Positions 6,963-14,679 of a DNA stretch of 27,617 nt are shown piece after piece. The notes below the pieces were generated by a model, which was given only the letters and a program-made list of their open reading frames with translations, searched no databases and was not told the DNA's origin. Origin of the DNA: an uncultured Mycoplasmatota bacterium (GTDB taxonomy: Bacteria > Bacillota_I > Bacilli_A > RF39 > UBA660); assembly GCA_900557185.1 (NCBI GenBank), contig USRP01000012.1, positions 1-27,617 of the forward strand. Direction: 5' to 3'. How positions within the stretch are numbered: the stretch's first letter is position 1; each line of letters starts with the position of its first letter. A program made the position numbers and the translations under genes.

Positions 6963-7835
6963 ATGAAAACATATATGCAGTTATTAAGAGTTCATCACTA
7001 TTTAAAAAACGGGTTAATTTTTTTACCATTATTATTTAGTGGTCGTTTATTTCAATTTCAATTATTGGTAGAAACAATTGTCGGATATATTTCTTTTAGT
7101 CTGATTGCTTCTTCTATTTATATTTATAACGATATCCAAGATATTGAAAAAGATAAACTTCATCCTTTAAAAAAGAATCGTCCGATTGCTTCAGGTGTGA
7201 TTTCTAAGAAGAAAGCAACCATTGTTGGGGTGATTGTTTTCTTATTAGCACTGTTGATTCAATTGGGAGGTTATTTATATTTCCATAATGTCGGGTTTAT
7301 TTATGCGACAATCATTATGTTGATTTATTTTGTCATGAATGTTTTATATAGTAAAGGATTAAAAAATATTCCCATTATCGATGTTATGATTTTAGCTTTT
7401 GGATTTGTATTACGTGTTTTATATGGAGGAGCACTGACAGATACTGAAATATCTAATTGGTTATTTCTAACTGTCCTTTCTATTTGTATGTTTGCCGGAT
7501 TTGGAAAACGCCGTAATGAGATGATTAAAAATAAATCTCAGTCTAGAAAAGTATTACAAGAATATACGAAGAATTTTTTAGATAAGAGTATGTATTTATT
7601 CTTGAGTTTAGCACTTGTCTTTTATTCTCTTTGGTGTACGAATGGCTTTCGTTTTATGGAAACAAATTTATTAACTTATAGTGTGTTATTTGTTATTTTT
7701 ATCGTGTTAAAATATGCTTTAACAATCGAACAAGATTCTTATGGGGATCCAATTGATGTGATATTGAAAGATAAGACATTAATGATTGTATCAGTGATTT
7801 ATATAGTTTATATGGTGGTGGCAATTTATGCATAA
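6963..7835 (+). CDS. UbiA-family polyprenyl-phosphate phosphoribosyltransferase-like protein
   Basis: 290 residues with about eight or nine membrane helices. The first Asp-rich site is N56-D57-x-x-D60-x-x-x-D64 (YIYNDIQDIEKD), followed by HPLKKNRPIASG. The second region is YSKGLKNIPIIDVMILAFGFVLRVLYGG between 129 and 156. The NRPIASG and GFVLR-x-x-x-GG pairing is the pattern of decaprenyl-phosphate 5-phosphoribosyltransferase (mycobacterial Rv3806c type), which transfers phosphoribose from PRPP to a polyprenyl phosphate. A quinone or heme prenyltransferase is less likely because the next gene begins with a HAD phosphatase domain and two GT-C enzymes follow. First gene of a five-gene transcript; its last eight bases overlap the next gene. 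The exact acceptor and donor are inferred. Confidence 0.83.
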   Translation: MKTYMQLLRVHHYLKNGLIFLPLLFSGRLFQFQLLVETIVGYISFSLIASSIYIYNDIQDIEKDKLHPLKKNRPIASGVISKKKATIVGVIVFLLALLIQLGGYLYFHNVGFIYATIIMLIYFVMNVLYSKGLKNIPIIDVMILAFGFVLRVLYGGALTDTEISNWLFLTVLSICMFAGFGKRRNEMIKNKSQSRKVLQEYTKNFLDKSMYLFLSLALVFYSLWCTNGFRFMETNLLTYSVLFVIFIVLKYALTIEQDSYGDPIDVILKDKTLMIVSVIYIVYMVVAIYA

Positions 7836-10122
7836 AAAAATAGATGTTTATGATTTTGATGGAACGATTTATGATGGGGATAGTACCGTTGATTTTTTCT
7901 TTTTTACATTGTTTAGAAATCCTCGTATCATTGTAAAATTACCAGTGATATTTTGGTATGCATGTCTATATTTATTACATATCGTATCATTACAGACATT
8001 TAAGTCTCATTTCTTTTCTTTTGTTACAAAGATAAAAGATATTGACCAGGAAATAGAATTATTTTGGCAGAAGAAAGAAAAGAAGATTAATACTTATTTT
8101 CTCGAAAATATGAAAGAGAAAAAGGCTACGTATGTGATTTCCGCTTCTCCGGAGTTTTTATTAAAACCATTTCTAAAAAAATGGAAGAACATCTCTGTCA
8201 TTGCCAGTGTAGTAGATAAAAAAACAGGAGTATATACTGGTAAGAATTGTAAAGGAGAAGAAAAGATAAAAAGGTTAGATCAAAAAGTGAAAAAGTATGA
8301 AATAGAACATTTCTATTCTGATTCTCTTCACGATCTACCACTTGCGAATATTTCTAAAAAATCTTATTTTGTAACTCATGGGAAAGTAGAAGAGTGGGAT
8401 ACAGAGAAGATAAAAGGAAGTCGTAAAAATATTTGGAATCATGCTTCATTTCAACTATCATGGTTGATTATGATGTATCTATTATGTGTATTAGTCTTAT
8501 TTTATATTTTGAAATTATGTAATATTCATTTATCTTTGATTTGGGTTCAAATATTCAGTATTTTAGTTCCAGTTGTGATTTATTTCTTTCAAAAGAAAAA
8601 TGATTATAAAAAAATAGTGATTATTCTTTTATATTTAATACTATGTATTGGTCTTCCATTTTTATTTTCTAATACATATGATTTAACACAAGATGGAAAT
8701 GGTTATCATAAATTATCAATTGCTTATTTAAAAAATGGATGGAATCCTGTTTATCAACATCAGGATGATTATGTGAAAGAAAATCAATTACCAAGTTCTA
8801 GAGGAAATGGAATTTGGATTAATCACTATCCAAAATCATTAGAAACGATATCAGCAGTGATGTATGAAATGACAGGCTCTATCGAGAGTGGAAAAGCAGT
8901 TACAACACTTGTCTTAATCTCAATGGGATTACTTGCTTTTAGTTATTTAAGTATCTTTTTAAATAAAAAGCAGAGCTTTATCTTATCTGTTTTATTAGCT
9001 CTTAATCCTGTTGTTCTAGCACAATTATTTAACTATTATGTAGATGGCTTAATGGGAATGTGTTTTGCCATGGAAGTCATTACCTTATTATCGATTTCAA
9101 TTTATAAAAAACAAGATTTTAAAATATGGTTATATTTAACAGCTATCTGTTCTTTATTTGTGAATTTAAAATTTACTGGACTATTATATTCTGGTCTGAT
9201 TGCTGCTGTATTTTATTTCTATTGGCTATTTCATTATCGTCAAGAAAAAGATTGGAAATCTATTTTCTTTAGAGCAACTGGTTGGTTTATTCTTGTCTTT
9301 GTGAGTGCGATTTTTATTGTCGGATCTGCTTCTTATATTAAAAATACAGTCACTGCAGGAAATCCATTATATCCTTTATTTGGAAAAGATAAAGAGGATA
9401 TTGTTACAAAGATGGAACCAAAGAGTTTTAATCATAAAAATTCTTTAGAAAAATTTACGATTTCATTATTTTCTAAAACAGAAAATGTGTTATATGGGGG
9501 AGGAGATCCACAATTAAAAAATCCTCTTCATATTTATGAAAGTGAATTAGAAGCAATTCAAATTCCCGATGTTAGAATTGCCGGGTTTGGACCTTTATCT
9601 GCTTGTTTCTTTGTATTAGGTAGTATTTTATTGATCATTGAATTATGTATTTTATATCGTACTGATAAGAAGAAAATAAAATATTTTGTTTTACCAATTG
9701 TATGTATTATCTTATCTAGTATTTTAGTAGGTGAGAGTTGGTGGGCAAGATATGTACCACAATTATATATGATTCCATGGATGGCACTTGTTTTACTTTG
9801 TATGATATCACTACAGAATAAAAAACAATTATGGCTATTACGTGGAGCAGGTATTCTTTTATTCTTATTTATGATTATCAATAGTTCCTTTTACTTGGAT
9901 GCGAGAAGAAAAGATTTTGATACCTTTGAACAGATTCAAAAAGATTTAGCAGAATTAAAAACCCAAAAAGATATTCAATTACAATTATCTAACCCTGAAT
10001 TTTTTGCTTATTATTATAATTTAGATGATGAGCATATTTCCTATCAAATTGTTAAAAAAGAAATAAAAGAAAATTTTGTTTATAAATATCATTGGCAATT
10101 TAAAGTATTATTAGAAGCATAG
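7828..10122 (+). CDS. HAD-IB phosphatase fused to a GT-C membrane glycosyltransferase
   Basis: 764 residues in two parts. Residues 1-200 form a SerB-like HAD-IB domain: D9 and D11 (YDFDGT), S105 (VISAS), lysines around 142-148, and SDSLHDLPLA with D165 and D169; a hydrophobic cap occupies roughly 21-65. From about 208 to 685 there are about eleven membrane helices with the GT-C mark TQDGNGYHKL (D289) in the first large outside loop and an INHYPKSLET segment, then a small C-terminal soluble tail. I infer that the HAD part removes the 5-phosphate from polyprenyl-phosphoryl-phosphoribose and the GT-C part transfers the pentose outside the membrane. It overlaps the UbiA-like gene by eight bases, and the next gene starts nine bases later after AGGAGG. 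Confidence 0.83.
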   Translation: MHKKIDVYDFDGTIYDGDSTVDFFFFTLFRNPRIIVKLPVIFWYACLYLLHIVSLQTFKSHFFSFVTKIKDIDQEIELFWQKKEKKINTYFLENMKEKKATYVISASPEFLLKPFLKKWKNISVIASVVDKKTGVYTGKNCKGEEKIKRLDQKVKKYEIEHFYSDSLHDLPLANISKKSYFVTHGKVEEWDTEKIKGSRKNIWNHASFQLSWLIMMYLLCVLVLFYILKLCNIHLSLIWVQIFSILVPVVIYFFQKKNDYKKIVIILLYLILCIGLPFLFSNTYDLTQDGNGYHKLSIAYLKNGWNPVYQHQDDYVKENQLPSSRGNGIWINHYPKSLETISAVMYEMTGSIESGKAVTTLVLISMGLLAFSYLSIFLNKKQSFILSVLLALNPVVLAQLFNYYVDGLMGMCFAMEVITLLSISIYKKQDFKIWLYLTAICSLFVNLKFTGLLYSGLIAAVFYFYWLFHYRQEKDWKSIFFRATGWFILVFVSAIFIVGSASYIKNTVTAGNPLYPLFGKDKEDIVTKMEPKSFNHKNSLEKFTISLFSKTENVLYGGGDPQLKNPLHIYESELEAIQIPDVRIAGFGPLSACFFVLGSILLIIELCILYRTDKKKIKYFVLPIVCIILSSILVGESWWARYVPQLYMIPWMALVLLCMISLQNKKQLWLLRGAGILLFLFMIINSSFYLDARRKDFDTFEQIQKDLAELKTQKDIQLQLSNPEFFAYYYNLDDEHISYQIVKKEIKENFVYKYHWQFKVLLEA

Positions 10123-10131
10123 GAGGAAGTT

Positions 10132-11706
10132 ATGAAAAAGAAAACAGAGAAACAACCAAAACAGATTACATGGTTTTATACAATATTAAGTGTTGTTATG
10201 ATTGTCTTATTTAGTATGATTATCATCAGTACGATTTTCAATAACCGTAGTGTTGTGACCAAATTACCATTCTGGGCTATTTTATTAGGTACGATTGGCG
10301 CGAGTGGTCTATTAGCTGGTGTTTGGTATTTATTACATAAAAAGATAAAAGATCTTACGAAAAAACAAGAGATATGGATTGTATCTATCTTATTTCTGAT
10401 TATTTTATTGATTCAAGGATTTGCTGGTTATTACTTATTTGAAAAGCCAGGATGGGATTGGCAAATTATCTTTGAAAATGCCATGGAATTTGCTCGTGGC
10501 AATACAGATAAAGTCAATTGGGTTTATATGCAACAATTTCCAAATAACGTAGCACTTTTCATATTACAAGCAGTTTGTTTTAAAGTGTTGTATATGACAC
10601 ATATTATCCCTCAAACCTATTTAGCAACCTTAGGAGCATCTGTCGTTATCAACATAATCGTCATTGATATTGCCATGATTTTAACTTGGCTTACCGTTAG
10701 AAATCTATTTGGTAAGAAAGCAGGAATCTTTAGTATTGTCATTATGATACTATGTAATTCTTTCTTTACTTTTGTACCAATTTTATATACTGATACATTA
10801 GCACTGTTTATACCAATTGGAATTTTATATGTCTATTCTTGTTACTTGAAAAAGAAAGAACTTTCATGGAAGCAAGGAATCTGGTATTACATTTTATTTG
10901 GTGTGTTATTATTTTTAGGAGCTAAAATAAAGTTTACATGTGTTATTATGTTGATTGCTATTTTTATGGATATGGTGTTCCGTAGAATTTCAGGGAAACA
11001 AATTGGCCAGATGGCAGGTAGTATTGTAGTAACTTTTCTAGTTTGTACAGTATTATTTAATGGTTTTCAAAATATCTTTTTTAAAGATTTAAAAGGTGTT
11101 TCTAATACCCCAAATAAAGTTCCATATACCCATTGGATTATGATGGGATTAAAAGAAAGAAAATCGATGATTCCAGGTATCAACTTTGTTGGAGCATATG
11201 ATGTTGATGATTATTCTTTGACATTTAAAACAGAACCAGATAAAAGAGTTGAGAAAAATATTGATGAGATTGTTAAGAGATTAAACAAACATGGTATTTT
11301 AGGATATCCGAAATTCTTATACGATAAATTACAATTTACATGGAATGATGGAAATTATTATGGTTCCGCTTTAATTGGTGCTGCACCAGTTAGAAAAGAT
11401 AATATTTTTAGAGACATTTACAATTCTGGAGGAAAATACAATGATATTTTAATGTCAATCCAAGATGGAATGAGTGTATATTTGTATGCGATGTTTATTA
11501 TCATGTCTATTTATTTTATCAAGACTAAGAAAAATGAATGTCATGTTGTTTTATTGGCAATCTTTGGATTATTAGTATTTTTATTACTCTGGGAAGCAAG
11601 TCCTAAATATTTATTACATTATGTACCAATTTTTATAGTCGCAAGTGTATATGGTACATGTATTATCACAAATTGGTTAAAATTAAGAAAAAGGGGCGCA
11701 AAATAA
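10132..11706 (+). CDS. GT-C superfamily membrane glycosyltransferase
   Basis: 524 residues, about twelve hydrophobic helices, with two N-terminal helices (15-35 and 45-68) before the catalytic core. The first large outside loop has the GT-C site in PGWDWQIIFENAMEFARGN (W108-D109-W110), followed by YMQQFPNNVALF (132-143), the acceptor/lipid-sugar pattern of polyprenyl-phosphate-sugar dependent enzymes of teichoic-acid and surface glycan glycosylation. A soluble stretch of about 90 residues (around 325-425) separates the last helices. It probably uses a polyprenyl-phosphate sugar on the outer face; the sugar and acceptor are unknown. Third gene of the cluster, 18 bases before the acyltransferase gene. 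Confidence 0.85.
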   Translation: MKKKTEKQPKQITWFYTILSVVMIVLFSMIIISTIFNNRSVVTKLPFWAILLGTIGASGLLAGVWYLLHKKIKDLTKKQEIWIVSILFLIILLIQGFAGYYLFEKPGWDWQIIFENAMEFARGNTDKVNWVYMQQFPNNVALFILQAVCFKVLYMTHIIPQTYLATLGASVVINIIVIDIAMILTWLTVRNLFGKKAGIFSIVIMILCNSFFTFVPILYTDTLALFIPIGILYVYSCYLKKKELSWKQGIWYYILFGVLLFLGAKIKFTCVIMLIAIFMDMVFRRISGKQIGQMAGSIVVTFLVCTVLFNGFQNIFFKDLKGVSNTPNKVPYTHWIMMGLKERKSMIPGINFVGAYDVDDYSLTFKTEPDKRVEKNIDEIVKRLNKHGILGYPKFLYDKLQFTWNDGNYYGSALIGAAPVRKDNIFRDIYNSGGKYNDILMSIQDGMSVYLYAMFIIMSIYFIKTKKNECHVVLLAIFGLLVFLLLWEASPKYLLHYVPIFIVASVYGTCIITNWLKLRKRGAK

Positions 11707-11724
11707 TACTGAGGAGAGAAACAT

Positions 11725-12891
11725 ATGAAAGAAGTAGGAAAAAAGAAAATCGTAAGAGATTCAAATTATGAATTGATGAGAATTGTGTCCATGTTTATGA
11801 TTGTTGTTTGGCATATGATCGTACATGGTAGAATTGCCCAGCAATCAACAGGACTATTGCATAATCTGATCTATTTATTAGAAGCAATTCTAGTTGTTCA
11901 TGTCAATTCTTATGTGTTAGTGACTGGTTATTATCAATGTAAAAGTAAATTTAAATTAAAAAAACTAATCTCATTAAATAATCAAGCGTGGTTTTATCGT
12001 GTCGTTATTTTAATTACATTATTAGTATTAGATGTGGTGAGTGTCGGAAAAGTAGAATTGTTACAATCTTTATTTCCATTAGACTTTTCTGCTTATTGGT
12101 TTATTAAGTTTTATTTATTTCTATATTGTTTTAGTCCTTTCTTAAATAAATTAATTGAAAATTTAAAAAAGAAAGAATTTCAGATGTTACTATTAGTATG
12201 TCTAGTTATATTTTCAATATTACCTAGTATTAGTATGTCTGTTTTATATAGTAATTATAGTGGTTATTCTTTACCACAGTTCATTTTTATGTATTTATTA
12301 GGTGCTTATTTTCGCTATTATCCAATTCAAGAATCACGTATATTGAAAGTAAATACTAGACGTAAAAATCAATTGATTTTCTTAACATGTTTTATTAGTT
12401 GTTTTGTTGTGAATTTCTTATTTAGTTGTCTTAGTCAGATTTTAGGGACAGGTGGAGATATTCCAAAATATTTTTCTAGTATTATCAATTTCGCATTTTT
12501 ATCTTATGATAATCCACTTGTTATTATGGGAGCACTTATGTATTTCTTCTGGTTTGGAACATTGAAGATAAAAAGCAGATTCATTAATCGTGTGAGTGGT
12601 TTAACACTTGGTGTTTATTTAATTCATGATAATCCATATATGAGACAGTGGTTATATCCTTTTTTAGGATTTGTAGAAGAAAAAGTTTATACAGGCATTA
12701 TCATCATTGGGAAAATTTTTGCTTGTGCAATTGCCATTTTCATAATCTGTGCGCTATTAGAATGGATTCGACAATTATTATTTAAAGGAATTAATCATTT
12801 AAAAATAACCAAATGGTTTCAAAAGAAATGGCGTAGTTATGTGACAAGTTTAGGTGATTTTGATTTAATGAGTGAAATAAAAGAATCTTAA
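11725..12891 (+). CDS. Acyltransferase-3 family membrane protein, first copy
   Basis: 388 residues with about ten helices and no C-terminal SGNH domain, unlike OatA. The N-terminal signature is RDSNYELMRI followed by MIVVWHMIVHG, with H30 as the conserved family histidine, and VNSYVLVTGYYQ. Family members O-acylate exported sugars using a cytosolic acyl donor. GAGGAGAG sits seven bases before the ATG. It has a near twin immediately downstream (12922-14088), with highly similar N-terminal and C-terminal segments and divergent middle parts. Position after two glycosyltransferases suggests it acylates the glycan they build. Confidence 0.88.
   Translation: MKEVGKKKIVRDSNYELMRIVSMFMIVVWHMIVHGRIAQQSTGLLHNLIYLLEAILVVHVNSYVLVTGYYQCKSKFKLKKLISLNNQAWFYRVVILITLLVLDVVSVGKVELLQSLFPLDFSAYWFIKFYLFLYCFSPFLNKLIENLKKKEFQMLLLVCLVIFSILPSISMSVLYSNYSGYSLPQFIFMYLLGAYFRYYPIQESRILKVNTRRKNQLIFLTCFISCFVVNFLFSCLSQILGTGGDIPKYFSSIINFAFLSYDNPLVIMGALMYFFWFGTLKIKSRFINRVSGLTLGVYLIHDNPYMRQWLYPFLGFVEEKVYTGIIIIGKIFACAIAIFIICALLEWIRQLLFKGINHLKITKWFQKKWRSYVTSLGDFDLMSEIKES
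12316..12374 (+). repeat. 59-base identical block shared by the twin acyltransferase genes
   Basis: Bases 12316-12374 are identical to 13510-13568, an offset of 1194 bases, while flanking sequence diverges. It encodes YYPIQESRILKVNTRRKNQ. Other long near-identical blocks occur around 12615-12700 versus 13809-13894. Confidence 0.85.
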
Positions 12892-12921
12892 CTAAATACA
12901 TCGATCAGGGGGAAGTAGGTT

Positions 12922-14088
12922 ATGAATGTAAAAGAGAAACAGAGTGTGAGAGATTCTAATTATGAATTAATGAGAATTATTTCCATGTTGATGATTGTCA
13001 TCTGGCATATTCTATTACATGGATTAGTAGATGTTCAATCAACGGGAATGCTTTCTTTTGTAATATATTTTTTGGAAGCAATTTTAGTAGTCCATGTGAA
13101 TTCTTATATGTTAGTAACTGGATACTATCAATGTAAAAAAGAATTTAAATCAAAAAAATTAATTGCTTTAAATAATCAAAGCTGGTTTTATCGAGTAGTC
13201 ATTATGCTTATTTTATGTGGTTATGGAATCATAGAAATAGGAAGAAAAGAATTTTTTCAAGCTTTGTTTCCACTAGATTATGCGACATATTGGTTTGTGC
13301 AAATGTATTTATTTTTATATTGTTTTAGTCCGTTTTTAAATCGCCTCATTAAAAAAATGAGTAAAAAAGAATTTCAAATATTATTAATGATATGTCTTAT
13401 AGTATTTTCCATTTTACCAACGATTAGTATGCAAATAATGGTTCCGATTGAGAAAGGTCATTCTCTCATGAGTATGGTATTCATGTATTTATTAGGTGCT
13501 TATTTTTGTTATTATCCAATTCAAGAATCACGTATATTGAAAGTAAATACTAGACGTAAAAATCAATTATTATTTTTATTAGGATTTATCATGTTTGTTA
13601 CAATCCATTTCTTATTATTATGCTTTGGAAAAATCTTAATGACGGGTGGAGAAATTTCACAGTATTTTGGAGAGACCATTCAATTTTCATTTCTTTCCTA
13701 TGGAAATCCATTTGCCATTGTGAGTTCTTTGATGTATTTCTTTTGGTTTGGAACATTAAAAATCAAAAGTAAATTTATCAATCGTGTTAGTAATTTAACT
13801 TTAGGAGTTTATTTAATTCACGATAATCCATATATGAGACAGTGGTTATATCCTTTTTTAGGGTTTGTAGAGGGAAAAGTTTATACAGGCGTTATCATTA
13901 TTGGAAAGATTTTTGCTTGTGCGATTTTAATCTTTGTCGTTTGTGCATTATTAGAATGGATTCGACAATTATTATTTAAAGGTATCAATCATTTAAAAAT
14001 AACGAAATGGGTTCAAAAAAAGTGGCGTAGTTATGTTACTAGTCTTGGTGATTTTAATTCAATGAACGAAATAGAAGTGAATCAATAA
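12922..14088 (+). CDS. Acyltransferase-3 family membrane protein, second copy
   Basis: 388 residues, the same length as its upstream twin. It has RDSNYELMRI, MIVIWHILLHG with H29, VNSYMLVTGYYQ, and the same C-terminal block (LGVYLIHDNPYMRQWLYPF ... SYVTSLGDF). Differences concentrate in the middle (about residues 85-190 and 215-260), which probably forms the cavity that sees the acceptor. No promoter is visible in the 30-base gap (GGGGGAAG before the ATG), so it is the last gene of the cluster transcript. A different acyl group or acceptor position from copy one is inference. Confidence 0.88.
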   Translation: MNVKEKQSVRDSNYELMRIISMLMIVIWHILLHGLVDVQSTGMLSFVIYFLEAILVVHVNSYMLVTGYYQCKKEFKSKKLIALNNQSWFYRVVIMLILCGYGIIEIGRKEFFQALFPLDYATYWFVQMYLFLYCFSPFLNRLIKKMSKKEFQILLMICLIVFSILPTISMQIMVPIEKGHSLMSMVFMYLLGAYFCYYPIQESRILKVNTRRKNQLLFLLGFIMFVTIHFLLLCFGKILMTGGEISQYFGETIQFSFLSYGNPFAIVSSLMYFFWFGTLKIKSKFINRVSNLTLGVYLIHDNPYMRQWLYPFLGFVEGKVYTGVIIIGKIFACAILIFVVCALLEWIRQLLFKGINHLKITKWVQKKWRSYVTSLGDFNSMNEIEVNQ

Positions 14089-14090
14089 AA

Positions 14091-14119
14091 TTGACAAGCA
14101 ATCTAAAATATGGCATAAT
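14091..14119 (+). promoter_or_regulatory. Strong promoter for the orphan small gene
   Basis: TTGACA (14091-14096), 17-base spacer, TGG-CATAAT (14111-14119): a perfect -35 and an extended -10 with one mismatch. It begins two bases after the acyltransferase stop codon. Confidence 0.82.
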
Positions 14120-14147
14120 ATCATTCGTTTTTAAAGGAGTTGGTTAT

Positions 14148-14636
14148 ATGTCATATTCAGTACGTTTAGTACCTTATAAGGGAGAAACATTAATTAGAGC
14201 AAAGGATCATGATGGAATGATATCTCCAGAAGGAGAGTTTTATATCGTTGCTGAAAGAGGAGATATGGATTGGCGACATGATGCTTTTGCAGAAGGATAT
14301 TTATCTATCCGTAAAAATATCAATGTAGAAAAATATTATCAAGCATATTTAGAAACACATCCACAATTTTCTAATATTCTATTTTCTTATAAAGATGTTT
14401 TAATTCATTTATTTGGATTTACGAATTATGAATATCGTAATGGATGTGCAGAAATTGATGTACCTAATCCAAAGTATGCAGGTCATAAAGTAACAGATGA
14501 ACAATTTAGAACATTACGTGGATTAGTAAACATCAACCATGATTCAGAAGATGTATTAATGCAAGCTTTCCGTTATGAAAGAGGAATGGAAGATATGCAG
14601 TTTCAATATGGAAAGTCATTTCAGAAAAGAAGATAG
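14148..14636 (+). CDS. Unknown soluble protein, about 163 residues
   Basis: I do not recognise a family. The protein starts MSYSVRLVPYKGETLIRA and includes SPEGEFYIVAERGDMDWRHDAFAEGYL, a central helix-rich stretch and a charged tail ending FQKRR. No signal peptide or membrane helix, and charge is balanced. A TTG at 14091 would extend the frame but overlaps the promoter; AAAGGAG at 14133-14139 placed before ATG 14148 decides the start. It has a private promoter and terminator, so it is an independent unit between the glycan cluster and the Ca2+ ATPase. Confidence 0.85.
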   Translation: MSYSVRLVPYKGETLIRAKDHDGMISPEGEFYIVAERGDMDWRHDAFAEGYLSIRKNINVEKYYQAYLETHPQFSNILFSYKDVLIHLFGFTNYEYRNGCAEIDVPNPKYAGHKVTDEQFRTLRGLVNINHDSEDVLMQAFRYERGMEDMQFQYGKSFQKRR

Positions 14637-14654
14637 TAAATCTATCTTCTTTTT
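14625..14654 (+). terminator. Intrinsic terminator overlapping the end of the orphan gene
   Basis: GAAGATAG (14629-14636) pairs with CTATCTTC (14642-14649), extended by AAAA/TTTT to 12 pairs, loop TAAAT, and a T run at 14650-14654. The stop codon is inside the left arm. Confidence 0.85.
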
Positions 14655-14662
14655 GATATAAT
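14654..14662 (+). promoter_or_regulatory. Extended -10 promoter of the P-type ATPase gene
   Basis: TGA-TATAAT (14654-14662) directly abuts the terminator T run. The -35 position (14634-14639) is poor and lies inside the hairpin. Transcription would start about ten bases before the GTG at 14680. Confidence 0.65.
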
Positions 14663-14679
14663 AAATAATAGGTGGTAAT

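Noticed and set aside
14091..14147. TTG at 14091 as start of the orphan gene
   Set aside because: It coincides with the -35 box TTGACA; AAAGGAG and ATG 14148 give a proper start.
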